Origin: Neospora caninum Liverpool
Taxonomy: Eukaryota > Apicomplexa > Conoidasida > Eucoccidiorida > Sarcocystidae
Direction: 5' to 3'
Length of the DNA stretch: 64,000 bases
NCBI RefSeq assembly: GCF_000208865.1
Contig: NC_018394.1
Span: 186,001-250,000, forward strand
In this document: piece after piece, positions 12,362-23,521 of the stretch
Layout of the letters: every line of letters begins with the position of its first letter
How positions within the stretch are numbered: the first letter of the stretch is position 1
The notes under the pieces: generated by a model
Database searches by the model: none
What the model was told of the DNA's origin: nothing
The model's input: only the letters and a program-made list of their open reading frames with translations
Position numbers and translations under genes: made by a program

Positions 12362-14050
12362 GCTCAGGAAGTCGCCACTGGAAGCAGGTCGCTCGGTAAT
12401 ATTTTATTGGTTTCAAAAAAGTAGTTGCAAAGTGGGATATATTTATGGATATGTGCATGCTTCTTTCTCTCCGCAACGCACGGAGCGCCACCGAGCCTGT
12501 CTCCATTGAGCTCCCTCGTATTGTGTGGCATCCTAGCTACTTCTGAACTTCGTATCCTCAATGCCTTGTCTTCGGTGTTTTTCCGCTCTGCTGGCGGTAC
12601 GGTAACCGTATCAGAACCGATTGTTAAAAACACTCTGCAGGTTGTAGCCTTCGAAAAGTATACGAAGCTTCCGCGCTGTAGGGGCTGGCTCCCAAGGACT
12701 GCAAATCGCTTTCGGTTTTAACGCTGTGGCCCGCATAGCGTATGCTAATCTTAACAGCTGAAGGCAGGCTTGCCGCACCGTCGGCCCTTAACGCCTTCTC
12801 CGGACAAGCCGTGACTTCTTGGCGTTTCGCTGGTTCCAACGGCCGTGCACCGGCGACACATCCCAGTGCCGGCTCCACAGTAGCAGTTTTTTCTTAAGGA
12901 CAGCGTTCTCGTCTAGGTGCCAGCATGAGATGGGCCTGTCGTGTGCAAAAACTCCGGAATGGGGAATGCGTTTGGAACGCGCTTGGCAGACGGTGGGCCT
13001 ATGTGCCGCATGGAACTGGGAGCGTTGCGGGTTCTACTGGGGTTCTTCGTCTCCGTAGGAGACTATGGTTAGATAGTGACAGGAGTGTTCTACATTATCG
13101 TCGTTGCAGAGCGTGCACACAGGTGTCCCATCAGTTCTGCAAATAGTACCTGAACAACTGTCTATGCAATATCCAAGCACGGACCTGAGCACAGAGGACC
13201 TTAAGAAGAGCCAACTGACAGAAAGCTCCTCCACTGTATCTGCTCAGTGGTTGGCACCCGACCTTCGCAGCGCAAACAACACGCGGTACACGGGAGATCT
13301 CTGGTGTAAGTTTCCCTGATGCGCCCTGAGGTGGTACGACTTTTCCTCTCCATCTCTCTGCTTAAGTCTATTTCTAAAAAAGATGGCTGATTCGGCTTGA
13401 GCGCGAGTTTATTAATACGTGCTTGTTCCGCACCTCGAATTTGGATCCAAGAGGGATATGTAAAAAAATTTTAGCATTGGCTCTACGGGAACACGCAACA
13501 GAAAACTATTTCCTTTTTCGCTTAAGAAAAGGAGCTACTGGCGGAGCTAACCGAACAACCCTTGGTGCGCTCTTCGCTTTTTGGGACTTTCTGTGTGTCC
13601 ACTGGAGACTCAGGATGACAGCGGAATCGTAGAGCATCCCTACTCCTTCAGTTCATGACGAACTGAAGAATCTGTCAACCTTCGGTGACGTACCTGGAAA
13701 GGCAACCGTGCTCCTAAGTCGATTCAAAGACATTCTCGTGTCTTCGCGCAATCGCGGTCTTTTTTATTTTTGCACAAATCTTTCCTGGACGCCCAGGAAC
13801 CAGTTTTTCCACGTTGCATTCGATCGAAAGGGACCAATCCACTTCAACTTAACAAAAGTGGCGCGCATAGGCGTCCTTGTTTTCTGTAGCTCGGGCGTGC
13901 CTGCTGTAAAAAGAACTCGCCCTCCGGCTTTCGATCCGTGCATAAAATATCAGAAGGAATCAGTTGTAACAATACGAAGTCAGACACACACACACCAGGC
14001 ACATGGATCGCACAAAACGCCATGTGACACAAACACGCGTTCAGTTGTTT
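12362..14050. other. Intergenic, convergent 3' ends; no gene seen
   Basis: About 1.7 kb between the stop of the FTS-like gene (+) and the stop of the mitochondrial protein gene (-). Only short open frames without family resemblance occur on either strand. It presumably carries both 3' UTRs. I see no repeat array or RNA gene. Confidence 0.6.
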
Positions 14051-14716
14051 TCAGTGGAAATGCGGTGGCTCCAATTTTCCTCGTGGAACGGATAGAGGAT
14101 TTCCTCCGTTCACCGTCAGGCGATGGCCTTCTGCCTTCAGTTGCGCAAAGCATTCCTTCTTGCATTCCAGGTCAAGCCACCTGCACTCCTTGCAGCGTTC
14201 TTTGGGCTCAATGAACCACAAACGACTCATCATCGTAAAATCCTTTTTCCGGCCATCTACCCCTGGGAAGCCTTCGTACGACGGTGTCGGCCCCTTGTAG
14301 CTCAGGTGGCTCATCCCTTTCACCCCAAGATACAGCGCGAAAATTGAAATTACGAGGGCGTTCAAGCTGACGAACATTTCTTGTTTCCTCTCGAATTCGG
14401 TGACTAGTGGAGTTCCCTGTCGACCGAACGGGGGTAAGTCCAGGAGCCACTCCTTGCGGTTGTTCCACCGTGTGAGGAATCCGGTGATGTCTAGCCATCG
14501 ATAGACTTTGTCTGGGACCGATTCTCTGAAAGCTATTCCTGACTGTGCGAGAGAAGGCGTGGACGCACGAGAAATGGCAGAATACGTAGCCGGAGTTGAC
14601 GGAGACGGACTCCCCGGTCCACGAGCTGGGCGCGATACAGACAGCACCGCTCCCCGTGTAAACGACCTGACCGTCGGCGCTCCGGCAAAGCGGAGTAGCA
14701 GAGAAGTCCGCAACAT
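14051..14716 (-). CDS. Single-exon putative mitochondrial membrane protein with paired cysteines
   Basis: Intronless frame from ATG at 14716 to TGA at 14051-14053, 221 aa. The N-terminus is rich in Arg, Ser, Thr and Ala and nearly free of acidic residues for about 60 residues (starts MLRTSLLLRFAGAPTVRSFT), as in a mitochondrial presequence. One hydrophobic segment lies near residues 112-131 (MFVSLNALVISIFALYLGV). The C-terminal part has four cysteines near 175, 178, 185 and 189 (CKECRWLDLECKKEC, spacing CX2C-X6-CX3C), and ends in a Pro/His tail. I do not recognise the family. The size, presequence, single membrane span and Cys pairs would suit a lineage-specific subunit or assembly factor of a respiratory complex or ATP synthase in the inner membrane with Cys in the intermembrane space; this is inference. 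Coding status is supported by length, composition and presequence, not by homology. Confidence 0.65.
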   Translation of the reverse strand: MLRTSLLLRFAGAPTVRSFTRGAVLSVSRPARGPGSPSPSTPATYSAISRASTPSLAQSGIAFRESVPDKVYRWLDITGFLTRWNNRKEWLLDLPPFGRQGTPLVTEFERKQEMFVSLNALVISIFALYLGVKGMSHLSYKGPTPSYEGFPGVDGRKKDFTMMSRLWFIEPKERCKECRWLDLECKKECFAQLKAEGHRLTVNGGNPLSVPRGKLEPPHFH

Positions 14717-17086
14717 CTTTGTTCAAACTACGAATTCACAAAACAATGGATACAATAGAAGAAAATCTCCAGACTCCTCGGCTCACACGTTACGAGGAGA
14801 ACGCCGGTAGTCGCACTCGAGGAATGAGAATGCCACACCGCTGCGTGTCCGCTCGGGCGGCGACGGCGGTGTAGGCGGAAAGGATGGAACAAAAAGCCGC
14901 CGTTAGGAAATAATTTTTATACGCATAATCGCACTGGCGACACACCGTAGTTGTGTAGGTGCACGAACAAGACTACGGAGAAATGACCATTCTTCGGCCC
15001 GTTCGCAAGCTCTTGCTTTCTAGACCAACAAAGTGCATGCGATATTCGCGCACAACGGAAGAGCATCCTCTCGCGCTCTGAGAGAGTTGGCCGCTGGAGC
15101 TGCCTGAAGATTTCCGGGTGGTATTTGCATGAATGACTTGGGTGGTACGGACATGGCTGCATAAATATTTTCCTTCGTTACGTAGCTGTTCCCCCCATTG
15201 CGCTACCGATGGGATACCGTGGGTTCTCCAGATATTTCTCCCTCGCGTGACGGGTCCAAGAACACTCCTAGTAGTGCCCGTGTCCTGTATGCGGTGCGCC
15301 ATGCGTGCCTTAAGTCCCGCAGAGTTCGCCGGACCGTTCATAGCTACTGTAAAGTGGAAGTAAAGGAAATAATTTTTCTCAAAGGGTAGCAACACTGTGT
15401 GCTATCTGCCGAGCCACCCAAGGAAGGAGTTACGTGCTAGACGACCAGGGAATCCGAGCTGTAGCCTGTGACGACATGCGTGACAGCGGGGAGTTGGGTG
15501 TGACTTTTGGGTGCAGGTAAAGTAAGTGTGGCTGAGGGAAAAGGGCGCTCCCGTCTACATTGATTTTCGTAGAAAGCCGTAGGCTCTTGTTGGTCCAAAG
15601 TGAAGCAGGAAGCCACGTTCATCGTGGTCCAGAGCGACCGTCGCAGCTGCTAAAAGGCGGGGAGCAGTCGTGTTACGACACCGCTCCGTTTCACGTAGGA
15701 AGCGTCTACAGCACGGAAACTTTTCCTCCGCCATGCAACAATACCAGATGTGCTTTCATTCCGACCGTATCCAGAAGGGTTCAGCTTCCTCCAGCTACAG
15801 TGGTGACTTCTCTTCACAGGGGGACAAGAGAGCAATCCAGCCTGCACTTCCCCGAGGTACCACAACCCACACAATCTTCCGCTGCATTCAGCTAAAAGAT
15901 GTAGTCACAACCCACAATGCACTGTAGACGTCAAGTGTCACACTGGCACACCCTGCCACGGAGGCGGAGTGTGTGCCCGAAACTCGACCTGCTCAACATT
16001 TGTGTTCCGCCCACAGAGGCTTGCAGTGTACTCCACTACGCACCAGGAAGACAATCACAGCCGTGACAGGGGCGCCATGTCTATGCTGGTTACGTTTGTG
16101 GAGCGTAATCGATTGCCGCCATACGCTGAGGAAGGATACGAAAACGAAAAGCACTCTGCCTGTGTTGTGATGTTCTGTATCTACAACCACTGCATTCACA
16201 CTTTGATCGGTAACTTTCTATGGCTACATTTCCGCACATGTCGGAGCTGATGTTTCTGGCATTTACATGATGCTTAACTTGGTTCTCACAGCCAGATGAC
16301 ACTGAGACGGTCCAGTGACAGTTGTATCAGAGCGTGGGAGGCTGGCAAGCCTCAGATACATTTTCCACACCCGAAAAGAACGCCGTTTGGCTTTGGCGAA
16401 ATTTGTTTCTGTTGCACTTCTTGTTTTTCTTTGCCAAGAACAACCTGCTGCGGGAGCAAATGCCAGCCACGCATACTACCCACGAGATTACAACTTTTCG
16501 CCCACTTCATGTACAACTCTGTACATCTTGAAAGAAGAACCGGATGGCACAACAAAATGTTACACAGAACTCGTGGAGTAGCTAACAAAAGCCTACTACG
16601 TGGCGAGACTTTTTGGCGAGTTTTTTTGTCGCAGGAGTATCAATTCCCCGATGTAGTGAATTGAGACCGGTACAATTCGTTTCCTACCCTCGAAAAAATT
16701 TCGTTTCTTTATGCACATACTGTCTGATGCAACAGCAACCACTCTATTTGTTTCTTTATACATAACTGGCTCTCCCCGTACACCGTTCCGCCTGCAGACG
16801 CGTCGCGTGTTCATTACGGTTATGCCGTCTAAACGCAACAGCCCCGCAAAAAATGTAGACACTGTGTCACGTACCTGGAATGCAAAACGTCAAATGTAGC
16901 ATGTTCAAACTTACACCGCAAACAGCCAGTGTAGACGCGCCAAAACGTCACTATCTTGTGCGAGAAAACTCTCGCGTCACCTTTTCCATAATACATACCA
17001 GAATAAGGAAATACATGTGTTCTAGGGCACCGTAATCCACGAGGATTGTCCCCGCGTGGAAGTTTCCTTCGTCCAGTCGGGCTTCA
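14717..17086. other. Intergenic, about 2.4 kb, no gene supported
   Basis: Lies upstream of the mitochondrial protein gene and downstream of the alanine aminotransferase stop (both minus). It should contain the promoter of the former and the 3' UTR of the latter. Open frames are short and unremarkable. The only one I note is a plus-strand frame at 16315-16581 with a signal-peptide-like stretch but no in-frame ATG, described under findings. Confidence 0.5.
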
Positions 17087-18479
17087 TTAATCAGAATACT
17101 TCTTTACGAACACCGCGTAAAAATATTTGACCTTCGCCAAGATTTCGACAAGCACATGCTTCGGCGGTAGAATACAAATTCGGACGTGGTACGTGCCCGG
17201 TTTCTGCCCAAATCCACTACCCGGCACGGTTACGATGCCCGTTGCCTCCAAAAGCTCCAGACAAAACAGGAGATCTGCCTCCATTCCCCTTTTGTCAGCT
17301 TCCCTCAGAGCGCCTGTGCAGAATAGCGCAAGAAGGCGATGAAAACGATCGACACAACACAGTAGTCCGGCGTTTGCGTACGTGTTCGCATGTTTACCGA
17401 CACTTGTACATGCGAACTGACACCGACATCTGAATGACGAAGTCAAAACTTTACACCGACAGGACCGCTGAACACAGATGAGACACCATTAGCACATTCT
17501 ATAGAAGTCTTTTGAAACAGGGCAATCCAACTGCGTGAGCATGGGAAAAAATTATCTGCTTGCCCAGGCTCCAATCTTCGCTGGAACTGTTTCTGTACGA
17601 AAACCGTGGAAAAAGCCTTTGAACTTGGTCAGGGGCCTCTGCGAGCAAACGCTTCGAGAGGAATGTGCTGCACTATAGAGCAAAGCACGTTATGTGACCT
17701 ACATTGGCTCGGTGTGCAGTTGCAACTCAAACTATTTCCCAACTCGTTTTGGGCACCAGGTTTGGGGGGGGTCTATTGCCATTCTTCCTCTCCACCCATA
17801 ATTCAAGGTTCGAGGCGCCCGCATCCACATACCTGGCGGAATGCGGATTCGCGGGAAACAGAATACAGATCCCACGATTGGTTGACACGTGACGCCTTCA
17901 ATTTTGTTCAACTGCTCATACACCAAATGAGCCTTGGATTTCATTGAGTCGTAGATGGCCTGTCTCTCCTGTTGAAAACGTTCGTAAGAGACGTCTCCGG
18001 GCTTCGGAGGCGAGCAAACGCAAGTAATAGCCAACTGACCGAGAGTATTACCACACATGAACATACTGACTAGCTTATACATCTGCAGACGGACATCCTC
18101 GTTGACTGTGTCCACGTGCATTAAGCCTCCTCGAAGTCCACACTCTCCAACTAGACCTTTGCTGCTGCTGTGGAAGCTAAAGAGTGTTACGCTCGCGCCC
18201 ATCTGATGTAACACCTGATAAGAGAGAAAGCGCACGCAACCCACGGACCTCCATAGGCTCCAAGGTTCAGCCGTCGGTGCCCGAATACATGCTCTTGTCA
18301 ATGGGAAACATACACCACGTCAATTCACGAATCGGACCGCCGCAGCAACTCCTGCTACAAATAACGCACGGGCAACCCAGTAAAATCTTTTCGAAGACCC
18401 CTCTCCTGCTTCAGCTGATTGAACGAATGCCGCTGCAGAGAGTTTCTCCCTTCATATATATATATATATATATGAACAA

Positions 18480-18513
<34 letters not shown>

Positions 18514-21441
18514 GTAGTCAAGTGCTGGCATACATGAAGACGATTGTACGCATACAGACATTACTTCAAGACGGCGTCTTCGGAGCTTGACCCGGGCAAA
18601 GTTTTTCCCAGGAAAAAATGATAACGAGTTCCTCCTCAATAATCTGTGTACTTGCAACAGAAGCGGCTCCTTACCTTTCTGGCAGAAACGAACGGCACAC
18701 TGCCATAAACGTTATCTTGATACACCTCATCCGCCAACAGGACCAGGCGTTCTGTGTCGCAGAAACTGATAATCTGCACACAGGCACGCGACGCAGAAAC
18801 CGAACACCAGAATTGGGAAAGGAGGCAGCCGTTAACTCTCGCCTACCTCCACAACCGTGACCATTCTCCCACTGCCTCAAAAACAAACACTATCGGGTTC
18901 ATAAGGTACGGCCTTACCTCGCGGATCTCTTGTTGAGTCAGGACTGTGCCAGTGGGGTTGCCTGGATTGATGACGATGATACCCCTGACGCGAATTCCTT
19001 TTCTTTTTGCATCCTCCACGGCTTCTTGGACTGCAGATAGTGAGAAAGACCACCCTGTCTCCTCCTGAGAAAGAGAAGGTACCGAGGATTATGGTTTGTT
19101 CTACTGCTGAGTGTTGTATTTACGTATCGCTACAAGGAGGCTCGTGACATTGAGAGCTCCTCAAAGGCGGCCACATGCAATCGTCTAACACGTGAAAGAA
19201 CAAAGCCTTCACTTCCCACCGGTGCTACAGCATAGTTCCCACAATCGAAAATATAGTCTCGCATTTCTCAAATACACAACCGAGAGCAGTGAACAAGCTA
19301 TTGTGTGACCATCACGCTTCTATATCGGCTACACGCTCGCTCACTTCTAGGTAGTACGGGACAGCACAGCCACCCAGGCGAACGATGAGGCCAGCGTAGA
19401 GAGGGTATTGGGGTACTGGTATCAGAAGGCCGTCATTTTGGTCGCAAAGAAGAAGCTCCATTGCAAGGCGAATGCCAGACGAGGCTCCTGATTCATTCGC
19501 ACGACCGCATAGGCGTTACAAGCTAAAATGCTAGCCTCGCTTCCAAGTACCTCTTTGAAAAGCTTTTCCAATCTGTAAAGCTTTACCAACGAGCCGGTCG
19601 TGAACTGTCAAGAACCAACTGGGACCACGAAAAAACGCAGAACAAGCGGAACGGATTTATCTATCTTAAAGCCGAGGAAGACATTCGAGCAGAACGACGA
19701 CAGACTTTCAGCGAGATATCATACATCACCGCAGACCGCGGTACACCTCTTGAACCAGCATCGTATCTCCCAGGGTCTGCCGTTCTGCGTAGGAAAAAAA
19801 AACGATCAGCATCTCCCTGTTGGGAACGGATTACACAGGTCGGCTCGCATGGACGCACGGGCTCTACCAGCGGAAAATACAAAATGGTGACCGGCATGTG
19901 GTAGCTTATCGTCCCACAACCTCCGCCGCTTACCATCTGTTAAAAATATGTTATCTGGGTCGGTCGGAATACCATCCCTGCGCTCCAGCCACGCGGCAAT
20001 GTCTTGGCGAAACAACGGAAGGCCTTGGGAATGCGTGTATGCGCCTGCTGACACCATGGCGTGTAAATAGCGCCGACTCCTCGCCACAACGTCAGAAGGG
20101 AAGTGTGATTTCTCCCCTGTACTACGCACGCTTTCTTCAGACGCAGCATTCTGTCCTTTTTCAGGCTCCTCATCACTGATAGCCAGGCGATTGTATCCGA
20201 GAGAAACACCCACCAGAGGCGGATATATAACGCACGCCATGACCTGGAAATGCGCACACGTACAAACGTCGTCGTATGCCTCACTAAACTTGTCTTCCCC
20301 GAGTAAATCTGCGAAGCATGTGCGTGATCCGAGCACTGCAACTCAAGCAGTACGAAAGAGAGTGTCTTATGCGTAAAATAGAAAGTGCTGAACAGGAAGC
20401 CTGTTATGGTTTCTCCCAAGTCATCGCCCTGTAGAGACATCTCGCAGTTTCGCAAGCCGCCTTCCTTTCGACAGCGACCCCTGGGAGGCGCATGCGGGGG
20501 GAACAGACAAAAACACTTCTTCCTGCAGAGAGTCCTCGGTAATCATTTTCCGGTCTGGGTTCACATGCTGTAAAAGCAGAGACCACCATTTTCTCTGGGC
20601 TCACGAAACGCAAGTGGAGGCAGACACGTCGTCGATCTGCAGCGGTTTTCGCAAGTAGACCTCAAGTGCTTGTACGGTTGTTCACAAATTGAGATTTTCC
20701 CGTGAAACTCTGCAGATTTGCCTGCTTATAACTCCCGATTGTGACCGGCTCACGCGGCAATGCACCGCGTCTACCCCATTGACAATTTGGCGCTCACCTG
20801 CCTATAGAACGAGAGGGGACGCTGTCCCAGAGCCTGCGGATCCCCTGTATTGAGGTAGATCAATTTGTTGAAGTTAAGACAATTCGGGGACTTTCTTAGT
20901 TGCTCTTGCAGCTCTAGAGCACGCCGTACAGTCAGGCCTCGCACTGCATACTGCATGTGAGGAACGAGGAGCAACAGCACACGGCAGCTGAAGCGGAGTA
21001 GGAAATATCTCTCTGCCATATCAGCTTTCAGGTGAGTATACATGGTACCCGACGAAAACTGAAGATATGTCAGTCTACAACAAAGATGATTGCCGGGCCA
21101 GAGAAAATGTGACGCACCTTGCATTCCAAAACACGTTGGGGCAGAGAGCTCATAGTCAGCGTTGGCTGACGAATCGGATGATGCCGACTTTCCCCGTCAT
21201 TTCCGCCTGTCCCGTGACTGCGGCTTCGATGCAGCAGGGTCCCGTTGAAATTATCTCGAGAAAGTTTATCGAGTGCTGCATTTTGAGACAAAGGCAACGG
21301 GTTCTCCGCGTTTTTCTGACTGCTGGACGCCGGCGCTATTGCTTCTTCAAGTGACTCCTTTGCCGCCTTCAGAGGATGAGAGCCTCTAATAACGGCCTCC
21401 AGCCTGTCCGGCGGCGCGGCCGTAGCGGCGGCAATTTCCAT
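17087..21441 (-). CDS. Alanine aminotransferase (PLP-dependent)
   Basis: Eight exons with all phases closing, 594 aa: 21441-21118, 20950-20798, 20243-19934, 19487-19345, 19064-18918, 18773-18675, 18214-17833, 17313-17087 (TAA). It catalyses L-alanine + 2-oxoglutarate = pyruvate + L-glutamate. Family blocks in order: YAVRGLTVRRALELQ, LNTGDPQALGQRPLSF, LIPVPQYPLYAGLIVRLGG, IVINPGNPTGTVL (substrate/PLP Asn region), VLLADEVYQDNVYG (Asp and Tyr of the PLP site), FHSSSKGLVGECG with the Schiff-base Lys near residue 411, and ETGI-like EATGIVTVPGSGFGQ near the end. The first ~95 residues (MEIAAATAAPPDRLE...) are longer than in typical ALTs, are Ser/Ala-rich and could include a targeting region, though no clear presequence is evident. 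The start is the first in-frame ATG. The intron 18215-18674 holds a (TA)n run. A short fork upstream (21782-21788) carries TGAGACG, a Toxoplasma promoter-like motif. Confidence 0.96.
18453..18512. repeat. (TA)n microsatellite
   Basis: Two TA runs separated by GAACAAG, inside the sixth intron of the alanine aminotransferase gene. Confidence 0.97.
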
Positions 21442-23521
21442 TGAGCCAACTTTGTGTTGTGTGAAAACGGGAAACCGCGCCAAAAAAAACGGCCAATGCA
21501 AAACTGTTTCAACTCTATACAAGCAAAAGGTAAATTCGGCCTCCCACAAGGACGGTCACAACGAATGACAAGATACCCTGCCAAAGCCACAAAGAATGGC
21601 CTTGAAAGTAGCTATATGACGACCTACAAGCGAAAGGAAGATATGGAAGGGCACAAACGGGCAAAAAAAGACTCATCAAAACATGTCGATGACACACCGA
21701 GAGCGTACTAGGCGGAGGTCGGCGGTGCGTGCGGCCAACGCTTCCCCCGTTTAGGTTTATACTAATAGCAACCGCGCTTGGTGAGACGCGAGGTTCTTGG
21801 CCACCTCTCCCGTATGGGAAGTTCCCGTGGCGGGAAAAAGCTCGAGACCATATGGTGAACGGCTCATTTTTTCCACGAACCATCCCCTTTCCTCTGATTA
21901 CATCAAAGGAAAAGCCCAGAAAGACATACGAACAAGTGAACGTTCCTCTCGGAGGGAACGGAGTCTCCTGTCTCGTGCTGCAACGGGAGCCGAGAGTAAG
22001 CCGTAATGCGCAGGAATGTCAGCCACTCAAACAACGGGCACAGGCGTGCTTTCCAGAGTCCCCACCAATTCGTGCAGGCTAAATTGAATCCACGAGCAAC
22101 AGCGAAGAACTGCCTTTTTGGGAAATGCGTCTCTATTTACTTGCCGGTTCCCGAAGACGTGTGTTGCAGCATCAAAACTCGATCCCTGGGGGTCTACAAT
22201 GCGACGATATCCATATATACGTCGGCACACTTGGTCTAGGCACCGATAGACAACTATTGTGCGTACTCGTATTCGGAAGCGAGAGAAGACGTGTGTATGT
22301 ACGGGATTGTCACCTCCACGTGACATTCGCTATTAATTCCGGCATTTCTGGCGCTGGAGTCATCGAATTATACTACCGTCCTTCGTAATCCCGATGTAAT
22401 GGTTCATCTACCTCTCACGTCCATTTCCTTTTCGGCGTCACTAAATGGATTGGAAAAGACTTCGTTCGCAGCGTTACGCCTTCTTTTCAGGCACAGATTT
22501 TCCATTCCCTTCCTCGACTAGTACACGCGTGGAGCCCCAAACCATCGACATACGGGGCGGGTCACAGCCATTTCAGAGCTCCGAATCCCGTTGCCAGCGT
22601 AGGCTGCACAACCACAGAGGAACAGCTGAGTGGGGATTCTGCGCATGCAAGCGTGGCCTGTGAGAGAGTTTTTCTGAATTCGTTAGGAATAACCAATTTC
22701 GTCATGCGCAACAAAATGATGGTGCTTGTGGTAGCTGACGTAGTCGTTCGACCGCATACGTGGTGAAGGAACCACAGTTCGTATCCGCGGATGGATACTC
22801 CTTTTTTCTGAATTGTGCATCTCCCGTTCCGGCAGAATCTAACGGGCACAGGGCGGGTGCTCGCGAACCAGAACCTGTATTTGATAGGGGAAGATACAGG
22901 CAGACCCTTGGAAAATTCAAAGGGTTCGTTTGAAGGGGAGAGAGTGTCTGCTGCAGTGCCGAATACAAAAACAACGAAAGAGCCGCCACGCGTGCCCAGG
23001 CCTTTGTTCGCCGCGGATTAATTCTCTATTCCTGCTTTTGAGAATCAAATCTCTGGCTTCATCGGGAATTTGGCGCGTCATATGGGAGCATGGAGTTTAG
23101 AGTATTTTGAAATCGCTTATATTTGTGTTGCGAGCACTCTTTTCGTGTCCGTACAACTGCCTAGTCGCTTTTCCACGGTTCCAGCGGTGGAACACAAGGC
23201 GACTTCCCGTTGTAAAACGACGGAAAGGAAAGGAGTGACTCTTTATTTACCGAGAACAGCAAACATTCGCTAGTTGGGGCGATAGCCTCTCTAGAGAGGT
23301 ACCGGCGTTTCTTCGTCGATGCCTTCTTGTGCTGGCCTTTTTGCGGTGACAAAGGCGGAAGTTCTCCATTGCGTGCGACTCCATCGCGAACGGCGGTGTC
23401 GCCGATACCGCCAGTCTGAGGCTTTCTGCGTCCTGTCTGCTTGCTTCCTTCTGCTGGTGGCATTTTTTGGTACAATTCCTGCCATCCAGTTGCTATCGTC
23501 AAGTGGGGAATCGTTCCGATA
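21442..23521. promoter_or_regulatory. Divergent intergenic region between alanine aminotransferase (-) and bromodomain gene (+)
   Basis: About 2.1 kb between two head-to-head start codons, with no supported gene. It must hold both promoters and 5' UTRs. TGAGACG at 21782-21788 resembles the WGAGACG element reported for Toxoplasma promoters. Open frames here are short and show no family resemblance. Composition changes from moderate to more GC-rich near its right end. Confidence 0.45.
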
